64,000 nt of DNA from Roseiarcus sp963835215 (GTDB lineage Bacteria; Pseudomonadota; Alphaproteobacteria; Rhizobiales; Beijerinckiaceae). Below are positions 8,689-17,137 of this stretch, in pieces. Below the pieces are notes generated by a model, which did not search any database, was not told the DNA's origin, and worked only from the letters and a program-made list of their open reading frames with translations. Both the position numbers and the translations under genes were made by a program. The stretch is from NCBI GenBank assembly GCA_963835215.1, contig CAWIES010000002.1, forward strand, positions 310,001-374,000, written 5' to 3'. The first letter of the stretch is position 1. Every line of letters begins with the position of its first letter.

Positions 8689-9471
8689 GTGCTGCTGAAA
8701 GACAAAGTCGCGATCGTCACCGGCGCCTCGCGCGGCATCGGCCGGGCGACGGCGGTCGAACTGGCGCGGCACGGGGCGAAAATCGTCATCAACCACTATG
8801 ACGGCGCGGACGAGCGCTTCGGCGGCAGCGCCGCGGCGCGCGAGGCGTTGGCCGAAGTCAGGGAGGCGAAGGGCGAAGCCGTGCTCGTCCACGGCGACGT
8901 CAACCTCGCGGAGACTGCGGAAGCCTTAGTCGACGCCGCGAAGTCGAACTTCGGGGGCGTCGACATCCATGTCTCCAACGCCGGCATCTGTCCGTTCCAC
9001 AGCTTCCTCGAGATGCCGGAGGCGGCGCTGCGGCGGACGATCGACGTGAACCTGGTCGGCGCCTATCTCACGACGCAGGCCGCCGCGCGCGCGATGGTCG
9101 CGCAGGGGCGCGGCGGCGCCATCGTCGCGATTTCGTCGATCAGCGCGCTTGTCGGCGGCGCCATGCAGACTCACTACACGCCGACGAAGGCCGGGGTGTT
9201 GAGCCTGATGCAATCGGTGGCGATTGCGGTCGGTCCGTACGGAATTCGCGCGAACGCTGTTCTGCCGGGGGCGATTTTGACCGACATCAACCGCGCGGAT
9301 CTCTCGGACGAAGACAAGCTCGCCTATTTCCGCAAACGCATTCCGCTCGGCCGGATCGGCGAACCACGCGACATCGCCAAGTGCGTGGTCTTCCTGGCGT
9401 CGGACCTCGCGAGCTACGTGACCGGCGCCGCGCTGCTCGCGGACGGTGGAATGTTCGTCAATCTGCAGTGA
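8689..9471 (+). CDS. SDR, probable L-rhamnose 1-dehydrogenase (NAD(P)+)
   Basis: 260 aa from GTG 8689, preceded by a strong GAGGAGG. General SDR motifs are TGASRGIG and catalytic YTPTK. Several blocks closely match my recollection of bacterial L-rhamnose 1-dehydrogenases from the non-phosphorylative pathway: NAGICPFHSFLEMP, ISSISALVGGAMQTHYTPTK and the terminal FVNLQ. The enzyme would oxidise L-rhamnose to L-rhamnono-lactone in the cytoplasm. Supporting context is the rhamnose mutarotase upstream and two lactonase candidates plus aldonate dehydratase candidates elsewhere in the island. It is the last gene of block A and converges on block B. Confidence 0.8.
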   Translation: MLLKDKVAIVTGASRGIGRATAVELARHGAKIVINHYDGADERFGGSAAAREALAEVREAKGEAVLVHGDVNLAETAEALVDAAKSNFGGVDIHVSNAGICPFHSFLEMPEAALRRTIDVNLVGAYLTTQAAARAMVAQGRGGAIVAISSISALVGGAMQTHYTPTKAGVLSLMQSVAIAVGPYGIRANAVLPGAILTDINRADLSDEDKLAYFRKRIPLGRIGEPRDIAKCVVFLASDLASYVTGAALLADGGMFVNLQ

Positions 9472-9489
9472 CGACAGGCCGGATAGGCT

Positions 9490-10392
9490 TCATGGCCTCG
9501 CTTGAGGTGAAAATTTCCCCGACATAGACATCGCCGCCCCCGGCGCCAGCGCGACAAGCCCGTGAGCTTGCGCGCCGCCCGGCAGATTGTGCGCATCGAC
9601 TTCGTGGGTCACTGGCTCGAAACAGAAGAACTCCGCGGTCGCTGCCGGCGAATAGAGGATGTACGTCGACACCGCGGGCTCGGCCAGAATTTCAAGCGCG
9701 AGCGCGCGATCGGCCCAACGGACATGGGCGCGTCCATCCCAATCAAGAAAGGCGTTGTTGATCCAACTGTCCGGCAACGATTTCTCGGAGGAAAAATCCC
9801 ACTCGGGGCGCGCGGCGACGTCGACCACGCCTGCGGGAAGGTGACGAGCGTCTTCGCGAACCACACGCCTCGCCTTCGCCATGAGCGTTGTCGCGGGCGT
9901 CCTCGGCAACCATGGGTGAAGACCGAGTCCGAAGGGTAGTGTCTCGTCCCCTGCATTTCGCACCGACAGACGGATCGAAAGCGCGCCGTCTTCGAGCGCA
10001 TAGGTTACGCTTGCGTTGTAGCGGAACGGCCCTGGACCGAACGAGTCCAGCGTCAGCGATGCATTAGCGCCCTCAACGCTCTCCAGAGTCCACGCGCTCG
10101 AAAACCCATTGCCGTGGATTGGGCGCTCTTCTCCCGGCAGATTGGGTTCGAGGCCATGGAACCGCCCTGCGAAGGTGAAGCCCCGGCCAGAAATTCGGTT
10201 GGACCAGGGAACCAGCAGGTTCAGCGCGAGATCGAAGGGATGCGCGTTCGAGGGCTCGCGGCATGCGCGAAACAGCGGCGTTCTCTCGCCCGAGCCGATC
10301 CAATCGTATCGTGAGAGTCCCGCGCCAAGCCAGGGAGCGATCTCGACTTCGGCGGCCGCATCGTGGATCTTGACGATTTCCCGCGAGTGCAT
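9490..10392 (-). CDS. Aldose 1-epimerase (galactose mutarotase-like)
   Basis: 300 aa, galactose-mutarotase-like beta-sandwich. Candidate catalytic residues are visible: His in PIHGNGF (about residue 93), His in FGLGLHPWLP (about 158) and Glu in FCFEPVTHEVDAHN (about 259), in the order expected for the family. It interconverts sugar anomers, likely for the substrate of the block B importer. It is the last gene of the minus-strand operon, 7 nt after an SDR, and ends 18 nt from the convergent block A stop. Confidence 0.87.
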   Translation of the reverse strand: MHSREIVKIHDAAAEVEIAPWLGAGLSRYDWIGSGERTPLFRACREPSNAHPFDLALNLLVPWSNRISGRGFTFAGRFHGLEPNLPGEERPIHGNGFSSAWTLESVEGANASLTLDSFGPGPFRYNASVTYALEDGALSIRLSVRNAGDETLPFGLGLHPWLPRTPATTLMAKARRVVREDARHLPAGVVDVAARPEWDFSSEKSLPDSWINNAFLDWDGRAHVRWADRALALEILAEPAVSTYILYSPAATAEFFCFEPVTHEVDAHNLPGGAQAHGLVALAPGAAMSMSGKFSPQARP

Positions 10393-10399
10393 CCGCGCC

Positions 10400-11155
10400 T
10401 CACCAGCCGCCGTCGACCGCGATATTCTGTCCGGTGATCATGTCCGAGGCCGACGAGACCAGGAATAGCACGAGATCGGCGATCGCCTTCGGCTCGATGC
10501 GCGTCTTGAGACACTGATTCTCGATGATCCACTCATTGTACTGCTCCAGTCGGTCGCCGAACACACGCGCCTCCGCTTCCGACACGACGGCGCCGGGAGA
10601 CACTGCGTTGACACGAACGCCATGCGGGCCGAGTTCGCGCGCGAGCGATTTGGTGAGACCGTAAAGCGCGCCCTTTGAGCCGACATAGGGAACATAGCCG
10701 TCCCAGCGCCCATTCAACGTGATCGAGCAGAAGTTGACGATTTTTCCGTAGCCCTTCGCCTTCATGCCGGCAGCCGCAACGCGAGCGAGCACGAAAGCGG
10801 CCGAGGAGTTCACGCGAATCTGGTCTTCATATTCCTGAATTGAGAACTCCTCGAATGGCTTGTTGATGATAAGCGCCGCGTTATTGATGAGAATGTCGAG
10901 GCCGCCCGACGCCTCGGCCAATTCTCGCGCGACGACTTCGCTTCTCGCCAGATCGTTGAGATCGGCTCCGACATAGCGCGCGGGCGCGCCGTGATCGCTG
11001 GAAAGCTTGCGCGCGAAGGCCTCACCTTCCGGGCGATCCGGCCGATCCCATAAGATCAGGGTCGCGCCGGCCCGCGCCAGCCCGTCCGCTTGCGCTTGTC
11101 CTAGTGAACCCAAAGCCCCGGTGAGAAGGGCGACTTTTCCGGAAAGATTCGTCAT
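10400..11155 (-). CDS. SDR-family oxidoreductase
   Basis: 251 aa. The cofactor loop is the slightly variant TGALGSLGQA. INNAA, a catalytic serine in FCSITLNG, YVGSK (Tyr/Lys pair) and a C-terminal GQNIAVDGGW complete the classical SDR pattern. It lies between the ABC ATPase gene and the epimerase gene of the same operon (8 and 7 nt gaps), so it probably oxidises the sugar, or an acid from it, imported by block B. Substrate not assignable. Confidence 0.87.
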   Translation of the reverse strand: MTNLSGKVALLTGALGSLGQAQADGLARAGATLILWDRPDRPEGEAFARKLSSDHGAPARYVGADLNDLARSEVVARELAEASGGLDILINNAALIINKPFEEFSIQEYEDQIRVNSSAAFVLARVAAAGMKAKGYGKIVNFCSITLNGRWDGYVPYVGSKGALYGLTKSLARELGPHGVRVNAVSPGAVVSEAEARVFGDRLEQYNEWIIENQCLKTRIEPKAIADLVLFLVSSASDMITGQNIAVDGGW

Positions 11156-11163
11156 CGCTGCCC

Positions 11164-11895
11164 TCAGAGATATTCGTGGACCTCGTCGATCGATGTTTCC
11201 TGAATCGGCTTGTCGTAGACGATCTCGCCGCGCGCCATCGCGACAACGCGGTCGCAGGACTGGAATACGTGGTGCATGTTGTGGCTGATAAAGATTCCGG
11301 TGACGCCCTGGCCCTTGAGCGCCTTGGCGAAGCCAATCACTTTGTTGGTTTCCTTTACCGAGAGGTGGTTGGTCGGTTCGTCGAGGATCAGCACCTTCGA
11401 CTTGAAATACATCGCCCGCGCGATGGCGACGCCCTGTCGCTGTCCGCCGGAGAGCTCGCCGACCAACGCGTCTGGCGAACGCAGATGCAGATCGACGTCC
11501 GAGATCGCCTTGACGCTGTCCTCGCGCATTTTCTTATGATCCATGAGGCCGAAGCCGAAGACCGAGAAGCTGAGCGGCTCACGGCCGATGAAGAGGTTGC
11601 GAGCGATCGACATGGTCGGGACCATGGAGTTGGTCTGGTAGATCGTTTCGATGCCGAGATTCATTGCCTGTTTCGGCGTCCCGATGGCGACGAGTTCGCC
11701 GTCGATCCGAATCTCGCCGGCATCGGGGCGATGGACGCCGGAAAGAATCTTGATCAGCGTGGTCTTCCCGGCGCCATTGTCGCCGACGAGCCCGACGACC
11801 TCGCCGCGCCGCACTTGGAAATCGACGTTCTTGAGGGCGTGAACTCCCGAGTACCATTTGTGGAGGCCACGAGCCTCGATCAACGGCTTCTCCAT
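11164..11895 (-). CDS. Sugar ABC transporter ATP-binding protein, single domain
   Basis: 243 aa with one ABC domain: Walker A GDNGAGKTT near residue 37, signature LSGGQRQG, Walker B VLILDEPTNHLS and the switch His in FISHNMHH. Single-domain ATPases of this kind serve FrcA-type sugar importers, in contrast to the double-domain ATPase of block A. The next upstream gene is the permease (2-nt gap), so subunits for a complete importer are present. Confidence 0.92.
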   Translation of the reverse strand: MEKPLIEARGLHKWYSGVHALKNVDFQVRRGEVVGLVGDNGAGKTTLIKILSGVHRPDAGEIRIDGELVAIGTPKQAMNLGIETIYQTNSMVPTMSIARNLFIGREPLSFSVFGFGLMDHKKMREDSVKAISDVDLHLRSPDALVGELSGGQRQGVAIARAMYFKSKVLILDEPTNHLSVKETNKVIGFAKALKGQGVTGIFISHNMHHVFQSCDRVVAMARGEIVYDKPIQETSIDEVHEYL

Positions 11896-11897
11896 GA

Positions 11898-12866
11898 TCA
11901 GGTCTCCAGCTTGATGCCACGCGAGGTGCGGCGGAGCCAGGAATTGCCGACGACAGCGAGAATGAGAAGCGACCCGATCGCAAACTTGAACCAGTTGGCG
12001 TCGACGTGGGACAGCACCAGACCGTTATCGATGACGCGAATGAGGAGCGCGCCGACAATGGCGCCGAGCACCGTTCCGATGCCGCCGTAGAGCGAGGTTC
12101 CGCCGATGACCGCCGCCGCGACCGCCTGCAATTCGAGCCCTTCTCCGAGCGAAGGCAATGGCGACCCAAGACGCAGCACCTGAATGATGCCGGCAAAGCC
12201 CGCCAGGACCGCGCAGAGCGCGAAGCAGACCATCTTCACGAAGCCCGTGGGAATGCCGAGCGCGGCCGCGGCGTCGATCTGCCCGCCGGTCGCCTTAATC
12301 CAGTTGCCAAAATTCGTGAGAGACAACATCGCCATGAGAATGACGGCGATGCCGGCGAACCAGAACATCGACATCCGGATGAGTCCGAAATACTGCGTGA
12401 AGATATAGTACGGCGTGTCCATCGGCAGAACGGGCGGAAAGCCGCCCGAGATCACGACCGTAATCGAGCGCGCGACGAACAGCATGCCGAGCGTCGTAAT
12501 GAACGACGGAATGCCGAACTTGAGCGTGATGAACCCGTTCAGAAGCCCGATCGCGGCCGCGGCGGCGAGACCCAGCAGCACGGCCGGAAAGAACGCGAGG
12601 CCCTGGACCATCGATGTCGCCATGACCATCGGCGCCAGCGCAAAAACCGAACCGACGGAAATGTCGAATTCGCCTGCGATCATCAGAATCGTGACGCCGA
12701 CGGCGACCAGCCCCATTTCAGGCAGCAGACCGAGCACGCCGCGCATGTTCTCGTAGGATAGGAACGCCTCGGAGGAGGTCGCCTCGAAAACAAGGGTCAG
12801 GACGACCAGCAGGACGATGCCCGCGAGCTCCGGTTTATCCAGATAGATCTTGAAAAGACGTCTCAT
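11898..12866 (-). CDS. Sugar ABC transporter permease
   Basis: 322 aa from ATG 12866, chosen because GAGGCGGG precedes it; a longer frame reaches 12959 but has no better signal. The protein has about eight to ten hydrophobic helices with the family segments GEFDISVGSVFALAP and IGGTSLYGGIGTVLGA of BPD_transp_2 permeases. It partners the single-domain ATPase and the binding protein of the same operon. A strong stem-loop lies between this gene and the binding-protein gene upstream. Confidence 0.91.
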   Translation of the reverse strand: MRRLFKIYLDKPELAGIVLLVVLTLVFEATSSEAFLSYENMRGVLGLLPEMGLVAVGVTILMIAGEFDISVGSVFALAPMVMATSMVQGLAFFPAVLLGLAAAAAIGLLNGFITLKFGIPSFITTLGMLFVARSITVVISGGFPPVLPMDTPYYIFTQYFGLIRMSMFWFAGIAVILMAMLSLTNFGNWIKATGGQIDAAAALGIPTGFVKMVCFALCAVLAGFAGIIQVLRLGSPLPSLGEGLELQAVAAAVIGGTSLYGGIGTVLGAIVGALLIRVIDNGLVLSHVDANWFKFAIGSLLILAVVGNSWLRRTSRGIKLET

Positions 12867-12919
12867 CCCGCCTCGCTCTACCCATTGTTCCCGAGCGCAC
12901 GCCGCGCGCATAGACGTGA

Positions 12920-12946
12920 AGCGGGCGCCCTTCCGGGCTGCCCGCT
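12920..12946 (-). promoter_or_regulatory. Intercistronic stem-loop between binding-protein and permease genes
   Basis: AGCGGGC-GCCC-TTCC-GGGC-T-GCCCGCT folds into an 11-bp stem with one bulged base and a 4-nt loop. It lies 22 nt after the binding-protein stop on the minus strand. As in the other two ABC cassettes of this window, it probably separates high binding-protein expression from lower permease expression. No T-run follows. Confidence 0.55.
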
Positions 12947-12968
12947 CCCTGTCCAACATGCAATCGAT

Positions 12969-13946
12969 CTAGCGCAGGCCCTTCTTGACGAGGTCCAGAA
13001 TCTCCTTGGCCTGCGCCGGGTAAATCAGCGCCTTGCCGGTGTTGACATCGGTCGGCGCGAGGCCATCGGTCTTGGTGAGATAGGCTTCCATCACAGGAAT
13101 GAAACCCTGCATGTAAGGCTGCTGATCGACTTCCACCTGAACGTAGCCGGACAGCATTTCCTGTACGACTTCAGGGACGAGGTCGAAGCCGCCGAGCAGA
13201 ACCTTGCCGGGGGGCACGCCACGATCGCGAAGCACACGCGCGACGGCGGCGTGCCAGAAGCCCGTGTCGAAATAGGCATTCACGTCCTTGTTGGCGTTGA
13301 GATACGCGCCCACACGATCCGCGACGATCGCGAGGTCGGTGCCGGTGTCGAGACGCACGAGCTTAATCTGGCGGTCGGGATTGGCGGCCTTGAATTCCTC
13401 CAACGCCTTCATAATTCCGGCCGCGCGCTGTTCGGACCAATTCTGTCCCGGCGCGCTGACCCCGACGACGATGTGCAAGGGGCCTTCCTTCGGAAGCGAA
13501 GCGATCTGAGCATTGCCGAGCGCATAACCTGCGGCGAAAAGATCCTGTCCGACGAACGCCTGGCGAGCTTCCTTTGCTGGCCCTTGCGTCGCATCGACGT
13601 TGACGCCGATCACGGTGACGCCATTCTTGCGCGCGTCCTGAAGGATCGAAGTGAAGGCGTTGTTGTCGACGATCGACGTCAGGAGAACATCGGGCTTGCC
13701 CGCGAGCGCCGCCTGCATGTTGGCGGCCTGCTGTTCGATGGAGCCCTCGGTCTGCGTGAAGATCATCTGGCAATCGGCCTGGACCTTGCTGCACCCGTCG
13801 TCAAAGCCCTTCTTGACCGCCTGCCAGAACGTGTTGGATGGCGAGGAGTGAATCGTGAAGGCGATCTTCACGCTCGCGGCCTCGGCGGAACCCGCGATCA
13901 GCATGCCGATTGCCAAGGCGCTCGCTGTTGCGAATAGTTTTTTCAT
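12969..13946 (-). CDS. Sugar ABC transporter substrate-binding protein
   Basis: 325 aa from ATG 13946, which has an excellent GGGAGG 5 nt upstream; the longer frame to 13976 is rejected. The N-terminus is a Sec signal peptide (MKKLFATASALAIGMLIAG, cleavage expected after AEA). The mature part has the periplasmic-binding Rossmann-like lobes of the Peripla_BP_4 family, including VDQQPYMQGFIPVMEA, a hinge segment seen in ribose/fructose-type receptors. It is the receptor of the block B importer. Ligand unknown. Confidence 0.93.
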   Translation of the reverse strand: MKKLFATASALAIGMLIAGSAEAASVKIAFTIHSSPSNTFWQAVKKGFDDGCSKVQADCQMIFTQTEGSIEQQAANMQAALAGKPDVLLTSIVDNNAFTSILQDARKNGVTVIGVNVDATQGPAKEARQAFVGQDLFAAGYALGNAQIASLPKEGPLHIVVGVSAPGQNWSEQRAAGIMKALEEFKAANPDRQIKLVRLDTGTDLAIVADRVGAYLNANKDVNAYFDTGFWHAAVARVLRDRGVPPGKVLLGGFDLVPEVVQEMLSGYVQVEVDQQPYMQGFIPVMEAYLTKTDGLAPTDVNTGKALIYPAQAKEILDLVKKGLR

Positions 13947-13991
13947 TTTAACCTCCCTTTTTACTTGGTTGTCCATGGCGGCGACGGCTGA

Positions 13992-15191
13992 CTAGGCAGC
14001 GTCCGACGTCCGGATTGTCGCCGTGAACCTCTTCGCTATGTCTGGCGCCAGTTCCATCCCGAGCCCGGGCCCGGCGGGAACGCTGATGAAACCGTCGCTT
14101 ACCTCCGGCAACGCCGTGACGAGATCGCGGTACCAGGTGCGGTAATAGGCGCGCACGCTCTCCTGGATCAGCGCGTTGGGCGCATTCAGCGAGAGATGCG
14201 TCGATGCGCACAGAACAACCGGGCCCGTGCAGTCGTGCGGGGCGACCGGAAGGTGCCAAGCCTCCGCCATGGTCGCAATTTTCTTGGCTTCCGAGACGCC
14301 GCCGCACCAAGAGAGATCGAGCATGATGATTCCGGCGGCGCCGGTCTCCAAGAGATCGCGGAACGCCCAGCGCGTGGCCAGTGTCTCGGATGCGCATAGA
14401 GGCGCCGGAGACGCCGCGGCGTAGCGCTTCAGGCTCGAAAGACTGTCCATCTTGATGGGGTCTTCGTGCCACTTGGTGTCGAACGGCGCGAGCGCCTTGG
14501 CGATGCGGATCGCGGGCAGCAATTGCCACAGCGAATGAAATTCGACCATGATCTCCATGCGGTCGCCAACGCGATTGCGGATCTTCTCGAAGGGCTTCAG
14601 CGCGGCTTTGAGGTCTTCGTTCGAGATCTCCTCGCCATCGGACTTTTCCGCGGCGGGATCGAACGGCCATATCTTCATTGCGGTGATGCCCTCCGACAGC
14701 AGCTCTTCGGCGAGATCGTCGGCGCGATGCAGGAATCCATTGAGGTCGTCATAGTCGCGACGCCCGGCGCCGAGCCCCCAATTGGCCGTGCTCTGGCTCA
14801 TGTTCTCGCGCATGTAGGCGACGCCGGCGCAGGTGTTGTAGGTGCGGATTTTCTCGCGCGTAAAGCCGCCGAGCAATTGGGCGATGGGTTGGCCGGTCGC
14901 CTTTCCCAGAATGTCCCACAGCGCGATGTCGAACGCCGAATTGCCCCGCATCTCCGCGCCCGAGGACCGGAAACCCAGATAGCCGCGAACCTCCCTCGAC
15001 AATTTGTCGATCTGACGAGGGTCGCGGCCGATCACCTTGGGGGCGAGGACTTCATGAACATAGGCTTCCACCGTCGCGGGCGCTAAGAAGGTCTCGCCGA
15101 GACCGACGATGCCCTCCGACGTATGCACTTTCAGCCACAACAGATTGCCGAATTCGGCGAGGCGGATCGTCTCAAGAGCGGTGATCTTCAT
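13992..15191 (-). CDS. Enolase-superfamily dehydratase (mandelate racemase/muconate lactonizing type)
   Basis: 399 aa, normal family length. Candidate residues are in order: Lys in AMKIWPF (173), metal-site acids in MVEFHS (E217), HEDP (E243) and SETLATR (E269), an Asp in LDLSW (292) and catalytic His in APHDCTG (319). The EFH arrangement resembles the galactonate/mandelate branch, in which a His after the first metal ligand acts as acid. It likely dehydrates an aldonate to a 2-keto-3-deoxy acid. It is first after the GntR gene (7-nt gap). Confidence 0.86.
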   Translation of the reverse strand: MKITALETIRLAEFGNLLWLKVHTSEGIVGLGETFLAPATVEAYVHEVLAPKVIGRDPRQIDKLSREVRGYLGFRSSGAEMRGNSAFDIALWDILGKATGQPIAQLLGGFTREKIRTYNTCAGVAYMRENMSQSTANWGLGAGRRDYDDLNGFLHRADDLAEELLSEGITAMKIWPFDPAAEKSDGEEISNEDLKAALKPFEKIRNRVGDRMEIMVEFHSLWQLLPAIRIAKALAPFDTKWHEDPIKMDSLSSLKRYAAASPAPLCASETLATRWAFRDLLETGAAGIIMLDLSWCGGVSEAKKIATMAEAWHLPVAPHDCTGPVVLCASTHLSLNAPNALIQESVRAYYRTWYRDLVTALPEVSDGFISVPAGPGLGMELAPDIAKRFTATIRTSDAA

Positions 15192-15198
15192 GGCGCCC

Positions 15199-15927
15199 TC
15201 AGATCACGCCGGCCGACAGCAGCGCCTTGACTGAGTGGTCGAAATGCTCGGCCATCAGCGCTTCGGCGCGGTTGGGGTCGCGGGCGGCAATCGCCGCCGC
15301 GATGCCTTCATGGCATTCGACATTGGCGTGACGCTCGGCGTCGGTGCGACGGCTCTCCCAGCCAATCCGCCATGTCTGCCGGGTGATCACGTGGAAGGAA
15401 CCGACAATGAGCGCGAACAGGGGATTTCGCGAGGCGCGCGCGATCGCTCCGTGAAAAGCGATGTCATGCTCCATGACCTCGCTCGGCCGATGAAACGCTT
15501 CCCGCATTGCGGCCGCGTGCGATCTTATTTCGTCGACTTCCGCTTCCGTGCGCCGCAACGCCGCCAGCGCGACCGTACGAATCTCGATGGTGCGGCGAAC
15601 GTCATAGATCTGCTGGATCGAGGCTTGGTCAGTGTGCACAGCATGGTCGAGCACGAGCCCGAGAACGTCGGCGTCGATGGCGCCGACGCGCGCCCGCCGT
15701 CCGTTAACGAGCTGGAGGATTCCGAGCGTCGCAAGCGCGCGAAAGGCCTCGCGGACGACCGTCCGGGAAACGCCCATCTCCGCCGCCAGATTCGCTTCGG
15801 CCGGCAGAGGATCGCCAATCCGGAGGCGGTCGGTCTGAATCCGCTGTTTCACGGACCGCGCGACTTTCTCGACCAGCCCGACATCGACGTCTTGAACCAA
15901 CGGCACGATTGTCGCGATCATGTTCAA
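15199..15927 (-). CDS. GntR-family transcriptional regulator, FadR/FCD subfamily
   Basis: 242 aa. The N-terminal winged helix contains LPAEANLAAEMGVSRTVVRE, and the C-terminal helical FCD domain carries HDIAFHGAIARASRNP, whose Asp/His usually bind a metal and effector acid. The gene heads the block B operon and is preceded by a promoter-like region with a short palindrome, so autoregulation and control of the downstream dehydratase and importer are likely. An alternative ATG lies two codons in. Confidence 0.9.
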   Translation of the reverse strand: MNMIATIVPLVQDVDVGLVEKVARSVKQRIQTDRLRIGDPLPAEANLAAEMGVSRTVVREAFRALATLGILQLVNGRRARVGAIDADVLGLVLDHAVHTDQASIQQIYDVRRTIEIRTVALAALRRTEAEVDEIRSHAAAMREAFHRPSEVMEHDIAFHGAIARASRNPLFALIVGSFHVITRQTWRIGWESRRTDAERHANVECHEGIAAAIAARDPNRAEALMAEHFDHSVKALLSAGVI

Positions 15928-15950
15928 CCTATAATACAGCTAAGAGCCAA

Positions 15951-15984
15951 AGTGACTATCACTATATGTTTCCAGCGTTGTCAA
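15951..15984 (-). promoter_or_regulatory. Candidate promoter and GntR operator for block B
   Basis: On the minus strand a perfect -35 hexamer TTGACA (15984-15979) is followed, near the -10 position, by the palindrome AGTGA-TAG-TCACT (15963-15951). The palindrome lies 24 nt upstream of the GntR start codon. Its placement would let the regulator block polymerase. No consensus -10 is present: TGATAG sits at 17-nt spacing and TATAGT at 12-nt spacing, so the assignment is tentative. Confidence 0.4.
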
Positions 15985-16106
15985 TGGGGCGGTTTTGTAT
16001 CACAGCTACGACGTGTAAGGTCGACAATATCCCGCAGTTGGTTGAGCCGAAGGATGGAGCGGCCGCTTCGGGCTCCTCGGACTCGCCAAAGATCGTTGGC
16101 GAAAGC

Positions 16107-16190
16107 CGCGTAACCGTCCGGGATTTGGCGGCCGAAGCGACGTGCTCGCTCGAGTGGACGTTGGTGGATATGTCGCCAGCGCCTGTCTGA
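16107..16190 (+). pseudogene. Possible remnant of a LacI-family N-terminus
   Basis: In the otherwise empty 296-bp gap between blocks B and C, the plus strand encodes RVTVRDLAAEATCSLEWTLV. This resembles the start of LacI-type HTH domains (VTVRDLAAEAGVSxATV). No start codon, recognition-helix continuation or downstream body was found, and the frame stops at 16190. It may be a decayed regulator or chance similarity. Confidence 0.2.
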
Positions 16191-16223
16191 TAGGCGGCGA
16201 TGCTGGGAGCTGCGATCGAACGA

Positions 16224-17123
16224 CTAGCCAAATCGGTATTGTGGACGGCCTCGCACACCCACATCGAGCGCAAACAGGCCGCCTTCCTGAACGTGGGCGG
16301 CGAGATGTTCACTCGTCATCGTGAAGCGCGCCGAGGTTACAAAGAGCGTACCGAATCCATCCGCCCCGAACGCGCAACTCGTCGGCCACGAACATGGGAG
16401 TTCGATCAGCCGTCGCAGCGTCCCGTCTGGGCCGAACTCGGCAACGCTAGAGCCGCCGGCGACACGGCAATTCCATAGGGCGTCGTCGGCGTCGAGGCAG
16501 GAGCCGTCCGGAAGACCGCGCTCGATCGCCGCCGCGAAGGCCCGCTTGTTGGTCACCGCGCCGTCGCGCCAGTCGTAAACGTAGAGCGTGTTTTTCAGCG
16601 TGTCGGCGCATAGGAAGCGGTTATCGCGGGTCCAAGCCATCGTGTTGAAAATGCCGAACTCGCGAGGCGTCAATTGCGTGACCGTCCCGTCGGGAGCGAC
16701 CCGGTAGAGAGCGCCGCTGTCGCGGGTCATCGTTTTGGGCGCGCCCTCCGGCGTCAGATTGTTCTGCATCGTCCCAACCCAGAACGACCCGTCTGGGGCG
16801 ACCCGCCCTTCGTTGAGTCGATTGTCGGGAAGGTCCGGCTCGATCACTGCGAGCGTCGCAAAGGGGCCGCCAAACGCCCACAGCGCCACACGGTCGCGCA
16901 AGCCGACGATGGCGCCGCCGTCCGCGCGCAGCCCAATCGATGTGACGAAGTCTGGAGTCGGCCAATTTTCATGGTGTTTGTCAGACAACCGGAGGCGGTG
17001 AATCCGCTTGCCGCCGATGTCGACCCAGACGAGCGAGTCACTGCGGTCGTCGTAAATCAGGCTCTCCCCGACGATGTCGCGGGCGTCAAAGAAAAGGCTC
17101 GCCGTCAACCCTTGTTTCTCCAC
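16224..17123 (-). CDS. SMP-30/gluconolactonase/LRE-family lactonase
   Basis: 299 aa from GTG 17123, which has GGGAGG about 9 nt upstream; a TTG at 17141 overlapping the previous stop is the alternative. Six-bladed beta-propeller features are seen: a metal-ligand Glu in DIVGESLIYDD, Asn in NRLNEGRVAPDGSFWVG and Asp in GLPDGSCLDADD. Family members hydrolyse aldono-lactones to aldonates, the step between a sugar dehydrogenase and an aldonate dehydratase, both of which are nearby. It is the last gene of block C. Confidence 0.87.
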   Translation of the reverse strand: MEKQGLTASLFFDARDIVGESLIYDDRSDSLVWVDIGGKRIHRLRLSDKHHENWPTPDFVTSIGLRADGGAIVGLRDRVALWAFGGPFATLAVIEPDLPDNRLNEGRVAPDGSFWVGTMQNNLTPEGAPKTMTRDSGALYRVAPDGTVTQLTPREFGIFNTMAWTRDNRFLCADTLKNTLYVYDWRDGAVTNKRAFAAAIERGLPDGSCLDADDALWNCRVAGGSSVAEFGPDGTLRRLIELPCSWPTSCAFGADGFGTLFVTSARFTMTSEHLAAHVQEGGLFALDVGVRGRPQYRFG

Positions 17124-17137
17124 TCGCAGTTCCTCCC

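Noticed and set aside
9476..9498. Possible bidirectional terminator between convergent blocks A and B
   Set aside because: Only 5-bp arms (AGGCC/GGCCT) with a long loop and no T-run; too weak to call.
12867..12959. N-terminal extension of the block B permease
   Set aside because: It would translate through the stem-loop at 12920-12946, and the ATG at 12866 has a good ribosome site.
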